Positions 8,267 to 16,396 of a stretch of DNA of 64,000 bases are shown one piece after another. The position numbers and the translations under genes were made by a program. The DNA is from Oxalobacteraceae sp. CFBP 8761 (lineage in GTDB: Bacteria > Pseudomonadota > Gammaproteobacteria > Burkholderiales > Burkholderiaceae_D). Numbering within the stretch: the stretch's first letter is position 1; every line of letters begins with the position of its first letter. The DNA lies in assembly GCA_014841595.1 (NCBI GenBank), contig JACYUE010000005.1:186001-250000 (forward strand). The letters are read 5' to 3'. Below the pieces are notes generated by a model. The model made no database searches, had not been told where the DNA came from, and saw only the letters and a list, made by a program, of their open reading frames with translations.

Positions 8267-9394
8267 ATGATCCTGTCCGACGAACACCAGATGATCCGCG
8301 ACGCCCTGCGCAGCTTTGCCCAGGAGCGCCTGGCCCCCAACGCTGCGCGCTGGGACCGTGAGCACCATTTCCCGCGCGAAGAGCTGGACGAACTGGCGGC
8401 GCTGGGGGCCTTCGGCGTGGCGGTGCCGGAGCAGTATGGCGGCGCTGGCCTGGATTATGTGGCGCTCGCGCTGGTACTCGAAGAAATCGCGGCCGGTGAT
8501 GGCGGCATCTCCACCATCATCTCGGTCAACAACTGCCCCGTGTGCAGCATCGCGATGATGTATGCGAGCGAAGCGCAGAAACAGCAGTGGCTGCGGCCCC
8601 TGGCGCAGGGTGAGCTGCTGGGCGCATTCGCGCTGACCGAGCCGCACACCGGCAGCGACGCTGCGGCGCTGCGCACGACCGCAGTGCGCGATGGCGCGCA
8701 TTACGTCATCAACGGCACCAAGCAGTTCATCACCAGCGGCAAGTACGGCGACGTGGCAATCGTCATGGCCGTCACCGACAAGGCGGCCGGCAAGAAGGGC
8801 ATCAGCGCGTTCTGGGTGCCCACCAACACGCCCGGCTACATCGTGGCCGGCGTTGAACACAAGATGGGCCAGCACTCGTCGGACACGGCGCAGATCGTGT
8901 TCGAGAATTGCCGCATTCCGCTGGAGAACCTGATCGGCGAAGAAGGCATGGGCTACAAGATCGCGCTGTCGGGCCTGGAGGGCGGGCGCATCGGCATCGC
9001 GTCCCAGGCGGTCGGCATGGCGCGCGCCGCATACGAGGCCGCGCTGGCGTATGCGAAGGAGCGTGAGAGCTTCGGCAAGGCGATCTTCGAGCACCAGGCG
9101 GTGCAGTTCCGCCTGGCCGAGATGGCCATGAAGATCGAGGCTGCGCGCCAGCTGATCCTGCATGCGGCGTCGATGAAGGATGCCGGCCTGCCCTGCCTGA
9201 AGGAAGCCGCGATGGCCAAGCTGTTCGCGTCCGAAATGGCCGAGCGCGTGGTGTCCGATGCGATGCAGGTGTTCGGCGGCTACGGCTACGTGGCTGATTT
9301 CCCGGTCGAGCGCATCTACCGCGATGTGCGCGTGTGCCAGATCTACGAAGGCACCAGCGACATCCAGAAGATCCTGATCGCCCGCGCGTTGTGA
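8267..9394 (+). CDS. acyl-CoA dehydrogenase
   Basis: 375 residues, full-length acyl-CoA dehydrogenase. It has FALTEPHTGSDAAAL, KQFITSGKYGDVAIV and the C-terminal IYEGTSDIQKILIARAL. Glu361 in YEGTSD is at the usual catalytic-base position, unlike LiuA, so this is a straight-chain or short branched-chain enzyme and not a second isovaleryl-CoA dehydrogenase. The stop overlaps the GTG start of the next gene, indicating translational coupling. Substrate length cannot be told. Confidence 0.9.
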   Translation: MILSDEHQMIRDALRSFAQERLAPNAARWDREHHFPREELDELAALGAFGVAVPEQYGGAGLDYVALALVLEEIAAGDGGISTIISVNNCPVCSIAMMYASEAQKQQWLRPLAQGELLGAFALTEPHTGSDAAALRTTAVRDGAHYVINGTKQFITSGKYGDVAIVMAVTDKAAGKKGISAFWVPTNTPGYIVAGVEHKMGQHSSDTAQIVFENCRIPLENLIGEEGMGYKIALSGLEGGRIGIASQAVGMARAAYEAALAYAKERESFGKAIFEHQAVQFRLAEMAMKIEAARQLILHAASMKDAGLPCLKEAAMAKLFASEMAERVVSDAMQVFGGYGYVADFPVERIYRDVRVCQIYEGTSDIQKILIARAL

Positions 9395-9951
9395 ACGGGC
9401 CGTTGACCCTGCAGGCGTTGGTGCCGGAACAGCTGCCGCAGCTGTTCATGTACCTCGACGACCAGTTGCAGGAAAACGGCCGCGGCGCCGTGCCGCTGTT
9501 CCAGCCCATCTCGCGCGGGCAATCGCGCCTTCCACCCGACAAGGCGGCGTCGTTTGCCGCCAGTTTTACGGTGCCGTTCGGCCAGCCGCGCTGGCGCCGC
9601 ATGTGGCTCGCGCTCGACGCCCGGGGCGCGATCGCCGGCCACGTCGACCTGCGCGCGCGGCCTGAAATTGCGGCCTACCACCGCGCGCTGCTGGGCATGG
9701 GCGTGCACCGCGATCACCGCGGGGCAGGACTGGGCCGCCAGCTGGTCGAGCACGCGCTGGCATGGGCCAGCGTCACGCCGCCACTCGAATGGGTCGATCT
9801 GGATGTCCTGTCGGGCAATCTGGCGGCGCGCCGGCTGTACGAGCGCGCCGGGTTCGTCGTCACCGGTGAGGTGCACGACTTGTACCGGATCGATGGCGAG
9901 TCGCACGGCTCGGTGACGATGAGCCGGCGCCTTGCGCCACACCCGAGGTAG
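9391..9951 (+). CDS. GNAT family N-acetyltransferase
   Basis: 186 residues read from GTG 9391, which overlaps the TGA of the acyl-CoA dehydrogenase gene (GTGA). The acetyl-CoA-binding loop is HRDHRGAGLGRQLVEHA, and the C-terminal NLAARRLYERAGFVVTGEV is a standard GNAT motif. An in-frame ATG further upstream lies inside the previous gene. Position at the end of the acyl-CoA unit suggests co-expression but gives no clue to the substrate. The 3' end overlaps a REP-like repeat. Confidence 0.8.
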   Translation: MNGPLTLQALVPEQLPQLFMYLDDQLQENGRGAVPLFQPISRGQSRLPPDKAASFAASFTVPFGQPRWRRMWLALDARGAIAGHVDLRARPEIAAYHRALLGMGVHRDHRGAGLGRQLVEHALAWASVTPPLEWVDLDVLSGNLAARRLYERAGFVVTGEVHDLYRIDGESHGSVTMSRRLAPHPR

Positions 9952-9988
9952 GGTGGGTAGGTTTCCCGCCCACGCGTTCAACCCACCT
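9946..9988. repeat. REP-like intergenic palindrome
   Basis: GGTGGGT (9952-9958) and ACCCACC (9981-9987) form an inverted pair around a GC-rich centre. It looks like the GTAGGGTGGGT...ACCCACC sequences scattered between genes in many proteobacteria. It covers the stop codon of the GNAT gene and lies in the gap before the convergent LD-carboxypeptidase gene. Confidence 0.5.
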
Positions 9989-10028
9989 GTCACAAGCCCG
10001 CACGCTCAACAGCATTACCAGAACATTC

Positions 10029-11078
10029 TCAGGACACCGCCGCTTCCAGCAGCGTGATCGTCTGCGCCTGCGTATCGAGCCTCGCCCGCACACCCATGGG
10101 CAGCGTGAACTGGTTGCGGATATGTCCAATGGAATAGCCGCTCACTGCCGGAATGACCAGCGGATGCAGGTGCAATGCCAGCGTGCGCTCGAGCGTCAGC
10201 GATACGTCTTCGTGTTCCGGCCCGCAGTTCTGGCAAATCCCCACCACCAGCGCCGCCGCATTGGCAAAGCCTCCGGCCAGGTCCAATTGCGTCATCCAGC
10301 GGTCGATCCGGTACGGCGCCTCGTTGACGTCTTCCAGGAACAGGATACTGTTCTTGATATCGGCCGCATACGGCGTGCCGGCCAGCGCCGCGACCATCGA
10401 CAGGTTGCCGCCCATGAGCGGCCCCGTGGCCACGCCATGCGTGAAGGTATGGATGCCGAAGTGCGGCGCCTGCGCGGCGCGTTCGGCGTTTTCAGGCGAC
10501 ATCGCAATCGTGTAGGTCGCCTGAGGTTCGGTCAGCACTGCCATCATGTGCTGCGTCGCATAGTCGGTCAGCGTCGACGAGGCCACTGGCCCATGGAACG
10601 TCACGAGGCCGGTCTGCTTGAAGATCGCCAGGTGCAGCGCCGTAATGTCCGAATACCCGATCAGGACTTTCGGATTGCGGCGGATCAGCGCGACATCCAG
10701 CCCGGACAACAGCGAGATACAGCCCGAGCCACCGCGGATCGGCCAGATCGCCTTGACCTCGGGATCGGCGAACATCGCATGCAGGTCGGCCAGGCGCTGC
10801 TGGCTTGATCCCGCGTAGTTGCCGAACACCTCGCGCAGATAGGCGCCAGGTTTAACCCTGAAACCCAGCCCCTCGATATTGCGCACGGCTTTCTCGATGG
10901 CGGCATCGTTCGTGTAGCCGCCTGGCGCGATCAGGCCGACGACGTCGCCCCGGCGCAGGCGTGGAGGTTTGATCAGCTTGGGCATGGAACGCGAAGGCAC
11001 GCGCGCAGCGGCAGCGCCGGACGCGATAGTGGACATGGCAGCGGCGATGGCACCAAAACTGCGGCGGTTGATCTTCAT
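10029..11078 (-). CDS. LD-carboxypeptidase (peptidase family S66), secreted
   Basis: 349 residues from ATG 11078. The N-terminus MKINRRSFGAIAAAMS resembles a twin-arginine-type leader, so the enzyme is probably exported, unlike cytoplasmic LdcA. The family nucleophile Ser143 is in LIGYSDIT, the Glu in FLEDVNEAPYRID and the His in SIGHIRNQFTLPMG. S66 enzymes remove the last D-Ala from murein tetrapeptides. A longer frame to 11195 runs into a repeat and is rejected. First gene of the peptidoglycan-related run; D-Ala released would suit the DadA-like enzyme at 31 kb. Confidence 0.88.
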   Translation of the reverse strand: MKINRRSFGAIAAAMSTIASGAAAARVPSRSMPKLIKPPRLRRGDVVGLIAPGGYTNDAAIEKAVRNIEGLGFRVKPGAYLREVFGNYAGSSQQRLADLHAMFADPEVKAIWPIRGGSGCISLLSGLDVALIRRNPKVLIGYSDITALHLAIFKQTGLVTFHGPVASSTLTDYATQHMMAVLTEPQATYTIAMSPENAERAAQAPHFGIHTFTHGVATGPLMGGNLSMVAALAGTPYAADIKNSILFLEDVNEAPYRIDRWMTQLDLAGGFANAAALVVGICQNCGPEHEDVSLTLERTLALHLHPLVIPAVSGYSIGHIRNQFTLPMGVRARLDTQAQTITLLEAAVS

Positions 11079-11111
11079 GCGCGGTAGGCAATCCTGAATG
11101 AAAAAGGCCCG

Positions 11112-11227
11112 GGCACAGCTGGGGTCAGGTCTGACATTCAGACACGACCTCAGCCTTAGCCACTTCCAAGGCACAGCTGGGGTCAGGTCTGACATTCAGA
11201 CACGACCTCAGCCTTAGCCACTTCCAA
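11112..11227. repeat. perfect 58-bp tandem duplication
   Basis: Bases 11112-11169 and 11170-11227 are identical copies, each starting GGCACAGCTGGGGTCAGG and ending CACTTCCAA. Each copy contains the 27-base arm that reappears inverted at 11292-11318. It lies upstream of the LD-carboxypeptidase gene and downstream of the TonB receptor gene. Confidence 0.95.
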
Positions 11228-11318
11228 TGGTGTCTTGCACAGTATTAGCTTGGCCCGGTTCCAGCTGGTGCTGACTACCCGATTGTCGAGCTCGTGTCCG
11301 AATGTCAGACCTGACCCC
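11121..11318. repeat. inverted-repeat element (REPIN/MITE-like)
   Basis: The 27-base arm GGGGTCAGGTCTGACATTC plus 8 further bases occurs at 11121-11147 and 11179-11205 on the plus strand. It occurs in reverse complement at 11292-11318 with one mismatch. The roughly 90 bases between the inner arms code for nothing visible. The arrangement suits a short non-autonomous mobile or REP-type element whose transposase lies elsewhere in the genome; no transposase is in the window. Confidence 0.65.
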
Positions 11319-11328
11319 CGCTTTTCGC

Positions 11329-14184
11329 TCAGAAGAATTTGTAGGTTGCCATCATCGTGAATGAACGGCCGCGCGGGTCGGCTACACGCGGCTCCCAGCT
11401 GCTGCCGGCGCCCGTGTTGCTGTCGTAGGTGATCGCGAACGGTGGATCTTCGTCCAGGATGTTCTTGATGCCGGCGGTGAGCGTCAGGTTCTTGAAGCCC
11501 GTGTAATTTGCGGTCAGGTGGAAGATCGAATAGTCGTCCACCTTGCTGTTGTACTCGGACGGCTTGATGCGGCCGCTGGCCACGCCTGGCAGCACCTGGT
11601 CGGTGTAACCCGAGCGGAAGATATTCTGCAGCATGCCGCTCCAGTTGCCGTATTTGTAGGTCACGTAGGCGCTGTGCTTCCACTTCAGGCCCAGGTCGCC
11701 GGTGAACAGGAAGCGGCCGATTTCGCTCTCGCCGAATTCGGCGTTCTTCGTGGCGCGCGACTTCTTCTCGAGCAGGCGCGAACCGTCGATGCCGATGCCC
11801 CAGATCGAACCGGTGCTGAACTTGCCGGTCATGCGGGCGCCGACTTCGAGGCCGCGCGTGATGCGTTCGCCCGCATTGAGCCAGCGCTGATCGATCTCGG
11901 TCAGGTTGCCGGCGGCGTCGCGGATGAACTGGTCCTGGAACAGGCTGTAGTTCGCGATCATGGTCACCGCGTTGAACGAGTCGATCGTGTTTTCCTTGCG
12001 GATTTCCCACAGGTCGGCATTGGCCGAGAAGCCGCCGGCCGGCTCGAACACGACGCCCAGGCTGGCCTGCTTGGCTGTCTCCGGGCCCAGCGTGGGCTTG
12101 CCGCCGGTGAGAACAACCGGATTGACGGCCTGGCAACCGGCGACTGCGGTGTCGACACGGCCGCTTGGGCAGGTAGCCGGATCGGCCAGGTCCTTGCCGA
12201 CATACTGGCTCTCGGTCACGCCGTTGAACAGCTGGTTGAACGACGGCGCGCGGAAGCCCTCGTTGTACGAACCGCGGAACATCAGTTGCGGGATCGGCTG
12301 GTAGCGGAACGAGACCTTCGGATTGGTCGTCGCGCCAAAGCCCGTGTAATCGTCGCGGCGGATGGCGAACGTCAGCTCCAGCGCCTGCGTGACCGGCACC
12401 AGCATCTCGGCATACACGGCCTTGATGTCGCGGCTCACCTTCGGCAGCGCATTGACGTCATCGAACGGCGCATTCAGGATCGCCGGGCGCGCACTGACGG
12501 CGCGCAGGTCGCCATTGAACTTGTATTCTTCGCGGCGCAGGTCGGTGCCCAGCGCCATCATCACGGCGCCGGCCGGCAGCTTGAAGATTTCGCCCGACAG
12601 CGCGGCGTCGAACTGGGTCAGCGTCGTTTTACCGCCGTACATGACGACACCGGCAGCCGAGGTAGCGCGGATCGCGTCGATCGCGGCCTGACTCTGGGTC
12701 TGGCCCGGCAGCAGGAACGGGTTGACGATGCCCGAACCGAGCACATCGCGCAGCGCCACCGTGTAGTTGTAGCCGGTGCCCAGCAGCGATTCCGATTCGC
12801 TGTAGGCGCGCGACAGGCCGACGCGGTAATCGTAGCGGTTGCCGAACAGGGTCAGCGGCCCATCGGCGCCCACCAGCACGCGGCTGGCCTTGGTCTCGGT
12901 GGTGATCTCGCGGTTGCCGCACTCCATGCAGCGCCAGCGGTACGCGATCGGCAAGCCGTAGTTGGCCGAGATGCCGGGGAAGGTCTTGACCAGTGCGTTG
13001 TAGACGTCGTTGTAAGCCGCGCCCGTGCTTGGGTAGAACGAGCTCGGACCGAAGGTCGACGCCGATGGCGAAATCTGGTTCGGCGAGAAGCGCTTGGAGA
13101 CTTCGACGCGCGACGCGACGCCTTCGGCGAACAGCTCGTGCTCACCGATGCGGAAGGTGGCGCGGCCCAGCGCGTTGGTGTTCTTGACCGGCTGCTGCAG
13201 CACCGCTGCGCGGCCCGTATCCCAGGCGCAGCCATAGGCGGCGCCCGGCGTGTCCCACAGTTTTTCGTCGTACGCGCCCATGCCGTCGATGCTGTCGCAC
13301 CCGGCGCCGCCTGGCAGGTCGAGCAGGCTGATGCCGTTGTAGGCAACGCTGCTGCCCGGCAGGGTCGGGCCAGTGCCGGTACGCGAGAGCAGCGTTGGCG
13401 CCAGCGTCGTGGCGAAGATATTGCCGCTCGGCGTACCGCGCGTATCGACCGACACGCCGCGGTTCGGCTGGAAGGTGTTGACGAAATCGCGCTGGTTGCC
13501 GCGCAGCGCCTTGTTCTCGCTGTGGGACAGCGTCGCCAGCACGTTCCAGCCCTGCGTATCGAGGTCGCCCCAGCCGCCGGTGAGGCTGGCGCGGCCGATT
13601 TCGCCGCCGCTTGCCTCGGCCACGTCGGTGAAGGCTTGCGCTTCCAGGCCCTTGTAGTTCTTGCGCAGGATGAAGTTGATCACGCCGCCGATGGCGTCGG
13701 TGCCGTACACGGCCGACGCGCCATCCTTGAGCACTTCGACGCGCTCGACCGCCGCCATCGGGATCGAATTCAGGTCGACCGCCGAGCCTTTCATGCCGTG
13801 CGTGGCGACGCGCCGGCCATTGAGCAGCACCAGCGTCGAATCGGAACCCTGGCCGCGCAGGTTGGCGCTGGACGCGCCGTTGTTGCCGCGCTGGGCGCCC
13901 GACGTGACGTCGGCATTCGAGGCCAGATTGTCCGAGCCATTGCCATTGATGTTCAGCGTGGCGATGAGTTGCTCGGCCGTCACGATGCCCTGGTCTTCGA
14001 TCTGCTTGCGCGAAATGATTTCAACCGGCAGCGCGCCCTCCTTGGCGATACGCTTGATGCTCGAGCCGGTGATTTCCACCCGCTGCATCGACGTGTCGGT
14101 TTGCGCTTGCGCCACGAGCGGCATGGCAGCAGGGGCGACCGCCCCCATCAAGGCGATCAGCTGGGCCAGTTTCTTCAATTTCAC
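11329..14184 (-). CDS. TonB-dependent outer-membrane receptor
   Basis: 951 residues. A signal peptide (residues 1-27, cut after VAQAQ) precedes the plug domain (VEITGSSIKRIAKEGALPVEII, then LVLLNGRR and LKDGASAVYGTDAIGGVINF). A long beta-barrel follows and ends in the aromatic YKFF typical of outer-membrane insertion. GTG 14184 is the start, with AAGGAG 7 bases upstream. Family members import large or scarce ligands using TonB energy. Its place between an LD-carboxypeptidase and a peptide-binding protein suggests peptides or muropeptides as ligand, but the sequence does not fix the substrate. Confidence 0.92.
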   Translation of the reverse strand: MKLKKLAQLIALMGAVAPAAMPLVAQAQTDTSMQRVEITGSSIKRIAKEGALPVEIISRKQIEDQGIVTAEQLIATLNINGNGSDNLASNADVTSGAQRGNNGASSANLRGQGSDSTLVLLNGRRVATHGMKGSAVDLNSIPMAAVERVEVLKDGASAVYGTDAIGGVINFILRKNYKGLEAQAFTDVAEASGGEIGRASLTGGWGDLDTQGWNVLATLSHSENKALRGNQRDFVNTFQPNRGVSVDTRGTPSGNIFATTLAPTLLSRTGTGPTLPGSSVAYNGISLLDLPGGAGCDSIDGMGAYDEKLWDTPGAAYGCAWDTGRAAVLQQPVKNTNALGRATFRIGEHELFAEGVASRVEVSKRFSPNQISPSASTFGPSSFYPSTGAAYNDVYNALVKTFPGISANYGLPIAYRWRCMECGNREITTETKASRVLVGADGPLTLFGNRYDYRVGLSRAYSESESLLGTGYNYTVALRDVLGSGIVNPFLLPGQTQSQAAIDAIRATSAAGVVMYGGKTTLTQFDAALSGEIFKLPAGAVMMALGTDLRREEYKFNGDLRAVSARPAILNAPFDDVNALPKVSRDIKAVYAEMLVPVTQALELTFAIRRDDYTGFGATTNPKVSFRYQPIPQLMFRGSYNEGFRAPSFNQLFNGVTESQYVGKDLADPATCPSGRVDTAVAGCQAVNPVVLTGGKPTLGPETAKQASLGVVFEPAGGFSANADLWEIRKENTIDSFNAVTMIANYSLFQDQFIRDAAGNLTEIDQRWLNAGERITRGLEVGARMTGKFSTGSIWGIGIDGSRLLEKKSRATKNAEFGESEIGRFLFTGDLGLKWKHSAYVTYKYGNWSGMLQNIFRSGYTDQVLPGVASGRIKPSEYNSKVDDYSIFHLTANYTGFKNLTLTAGIKNILDEDPPFAITYDSNTGAGSSWEPRVADPRGRSFTMMATYKFF

Positions 14185-14216
14185 GATGTTTCTCCTTGCG
14201 TTCCGGGGCGGTCGTC

Positions 14217-14246
14217 GGCCGGCGCGTGCATTGCATCGCGCCGGCC
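14217..14246 (-). promoter_or_regulatory. 10-bp hairpin in the leader of the TonB receptor gene
   Basis: GGCCGGCGCG (14217-14226) and CGCGCCGGCC (14237-14246) are perfectly complementary around a 10-base loop. They lie 33-62 bases before the GTG start on the transcribed side. It may affect translation or mRNA stability; no protein-binding or riboswitch class is recognised. Confidence 0.4.
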
Positions 14247-14390
14247 TGCGTGTCGCATGCCAAGTTGATTCTTGGCATTACGTTATGTTTTCAATTCAGA
14301 GTACGCTCACAATTTTGTGACAAGCCAATGAATTATCCGGAGGGGAGTATAACCAGCGGGAATATTTTCTTGCGGAAAAATTAACGGAAT

Positions 14391-16181
14391 CTATCGCGTG
14401 CCCCTGACCGAGCGTGCCCTTTGCGCAACATCGATATCGAGGTAGCGCCAGTTCGTGAATTCGACGGGATGGCGTTTGTAGTTTTTCAACCACGGATGCC
14501 GCAAATCGCCCGATAAAACATGGGTCAAAGGCACCCATGGGTTGTACGCGTGGAGCAGCTGGTTCATCTCAAAATAGAGTGTGTTCCGCTCTGCACCATC
14601 CTGCAGCAAGCGTGCTTTTTCATAGCGCACATTGTATTGAGGCAGGTTGAAACGCGCGTAGTTCGCGCGGCCTGCATTCGGCCCGTACAACAGCTGATAA
14701 AAGTTGTCGCCGTCGGGGAAATCGGCGATCCAGTTACTCTCGAACATTTGCACCGTTCCGAGGCGCGAGGCCTTGATGATCTCCGTTTTCTTGTCGGACT
14801 TGAACACGACGCGCACACCGATGGCATTCAGGCATTTTCGCCACAGTTCATCGCGCAGGCGCCCGCCCACGGTCGCTTCGCTGTGCATCGTCAAGGTCAG
14901 CGGTTTGCCATCGGGCGCGCGCCGAAAACCGTCCGGGTCGCGCCCGTCGTAGCCATGGCGGTCGAGCAAGGCATTGGCCAGCGCCGGGTTGTACGGCACC
15001 GGACTGCGGTAGCGCGGATCGTAACCGCGCACATTCGGCGGCAGCGGCGACTCGGCCTTGATCGCAAACCCTTTTTTCAGTAGCGCAATGTCTTCGGCGC
15101 TGTTGTACGCCATCGAGATTGCACGCCGCAATGCAATGCGGTCCTTGCTGTAGCCGCCCACGACCGGGTCGGTCATGTTCATCCACATATAGTAGGTCTG
15201 CAATACCGGAAAGCGCGACAGCACGATCCCGCGCGCCGCCAGGTCGGGCTTCAAGGCGCCGTCCTGCACGACCATCTCGGTCATCGATTCGGGAATCTGC
15301 TCCAGGTAATCGTAGTCGGCATTCAAAAAGCCCAGCATGCGGCCCTGGAATTCCTCGGCGATGCGCACCTCGACCCGGTCTACGCGCGGCAGGCGCTTGC
15401 CTTCCAGTGCGGCGGCAATCGCCCGGTCTTGCGGGTCGTCGCCCGGCGTGGCCGCGAACACGGCGGTGGAATCCGGATTGGCCAGCAGCACGATACGGTC
15501 GCTGCGCTTCCACTGCCCCAGCATGAACGGCCCGGTGCCGATCGGGTGATTGCCCGCCTGGCCCGGATACGCTTCGATCACTTCGCGCGCCACCACGCTG
15601 CTGGCCGCCGTCGCCAGATAGAACAGGAAGTTGTTGTCAGGCGCGGCCAGCTGGATACGCAGCGTGTAGCGGTCCGGCGCCTGCAGGCCGGCCACCGGCA
15701 CATCCGGGCCGAAGCGCGCGCGCAGCGCGGCGTCGCCTGCGATCTTGCCTTCGAACATATAGGCCCAGGGCGACTTGAGCGCCGGATCATATAAACGCTT
15801 GAGGCTGTAGACATAGTCGGCCGCCGTGACTTCGCGCTTGCGGCCCTTGAACGCGGGGTCGGGCGTGAAGTGGATGCCGGGGCGGATGCGGAAGGTGTAG
15901 GTCAGGCCGTCGCTGCTGACGGTCGGCATGGCCGTGGCCGTGTTGGGGCGCAGCGTGGCCGGGCGCGCCAGGTAGTCGTAGCGCAGCAGCGGATCGAACA
16001 GGTTTTCCAGCAGCGACAGCGTGGCGTTGTCGGACGCGACCGCCGGGTCGAGTCCGGTCTCGCTCGTGGAGAGGAACATGTGCAGGACCTTGTCCTGCTC
16101 CTGTGCCTGCGCCTGCACGACCGGGCATGACAGGAGCAATGACAGCGACAGCAGCGCAGCAGCGGCGGAGCGAAATTTCAT
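14391..16181 (-). CDS. orphan peptide ABC-transporter substrate-binding protein
   Basis: 596 residues read from ATG 16181, with a signal peptide (residues 1-24, SCPVVQAQA). The body is of the SBP_bac_5 family: LENLFDPLLRYDY, TAMPTVSSDGLTYTFRIRPGIHF, GNHPIGTGPFMLGQWKRSDRIVL and a C-terminal WIADFPDGDNFYQLLYG. The family includes OppA, DppA and the murein-tripeptide binder MppA. No permease or ATPase genes are next to it, so it must pair with a transporter elsewhere. Neighbours on both sides act on peptidoglycan, which makes murein peptides a reasonable but unproven ligand. Confidence 0.88.
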   Translation of the reverse strand: MKFRSAAAALLSLSLLLSCPVVQAQAQEQDKVLHMFLSTSETGLDPAVASDNATLSLLENLFDPLLRYDYLARPATLRPNTATAMPTVSSDGLTYTFRIRPGIHFTPDPAFKGRKREVTAADYVYSLKRLYDPALKSPWAYMFEGKIAGDAALRARFGPDVPVAGLQAPDRYTLRIQLAAPDNNFLFYLATAASSVVAREVIEAYPGQAGNHPIGTGPFMLGQWKRSDRIVLLANPDSTAVFAATPGDDPQDRAIAAALEGKRLPRVDRVEVRIAEEFQGRMLGFLNADYDYLEQIPESMTEMVVQDGALKPDLAARGIVLSRFPVLQTYYMWMNMTDPVVGGYSKDRIALRRAISMAYNSAEDIALLKKGFAIKAESPLPPNVRGYDPRYRSPVPYNPALANALLDRHGYDGRDPDGFRRAPDGKPLTLTMHSEATVGGRLRDELWRKCLNAIGVRVVFKSDKKTEIIKASRLGTVQMFESNWIADFPDGDNFYQLLYGPNAGRANYARFNLPQYNVRYEKARLLQDGAERNTLYFEMNQLLHAYNPWVPLTHVLSGDLRHPWLKNYKRHPVEFTNWRYLDIDVAQRARSVRGTR

Positions 16182-16396
16182 GACGGCAGATCCTTTGGGG
16201 CATCTCATACAGCGTGCCGTATCATAGGCGCGCCGCGCCCTGGCAAGCAACGCTCATAACTTTTGCGCATGGCGCGGCTGCATTCTTTCATCCAAGCAGC
16301 TTGCCCTTGGCCCCTGGGCGCTGCACAATCGTCCGAACCCGGCGGCAACGCTTCGATCAGCACCGATCAGCACCTCTCAGCATTTACTGGTTATCG

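Noticed and set aside
11079..11195. Upstream extension of the LD-carboxypeptidase
   Set aside because: The extra residues are translated from the tandem repeat, and the export signal begins at ATG 11078.
11112..11227. CRISPR-like array
   Set aside because: Only two directly adjoining copies without spacers and no cas genes.
11518..14268. 916-codon open frame on the plus strand
   Set aside because: It is exactly antisense to the TonB receptor gene, with low-complexity Arg/Ala/His composition and no domain; an effect of high GC codon use.
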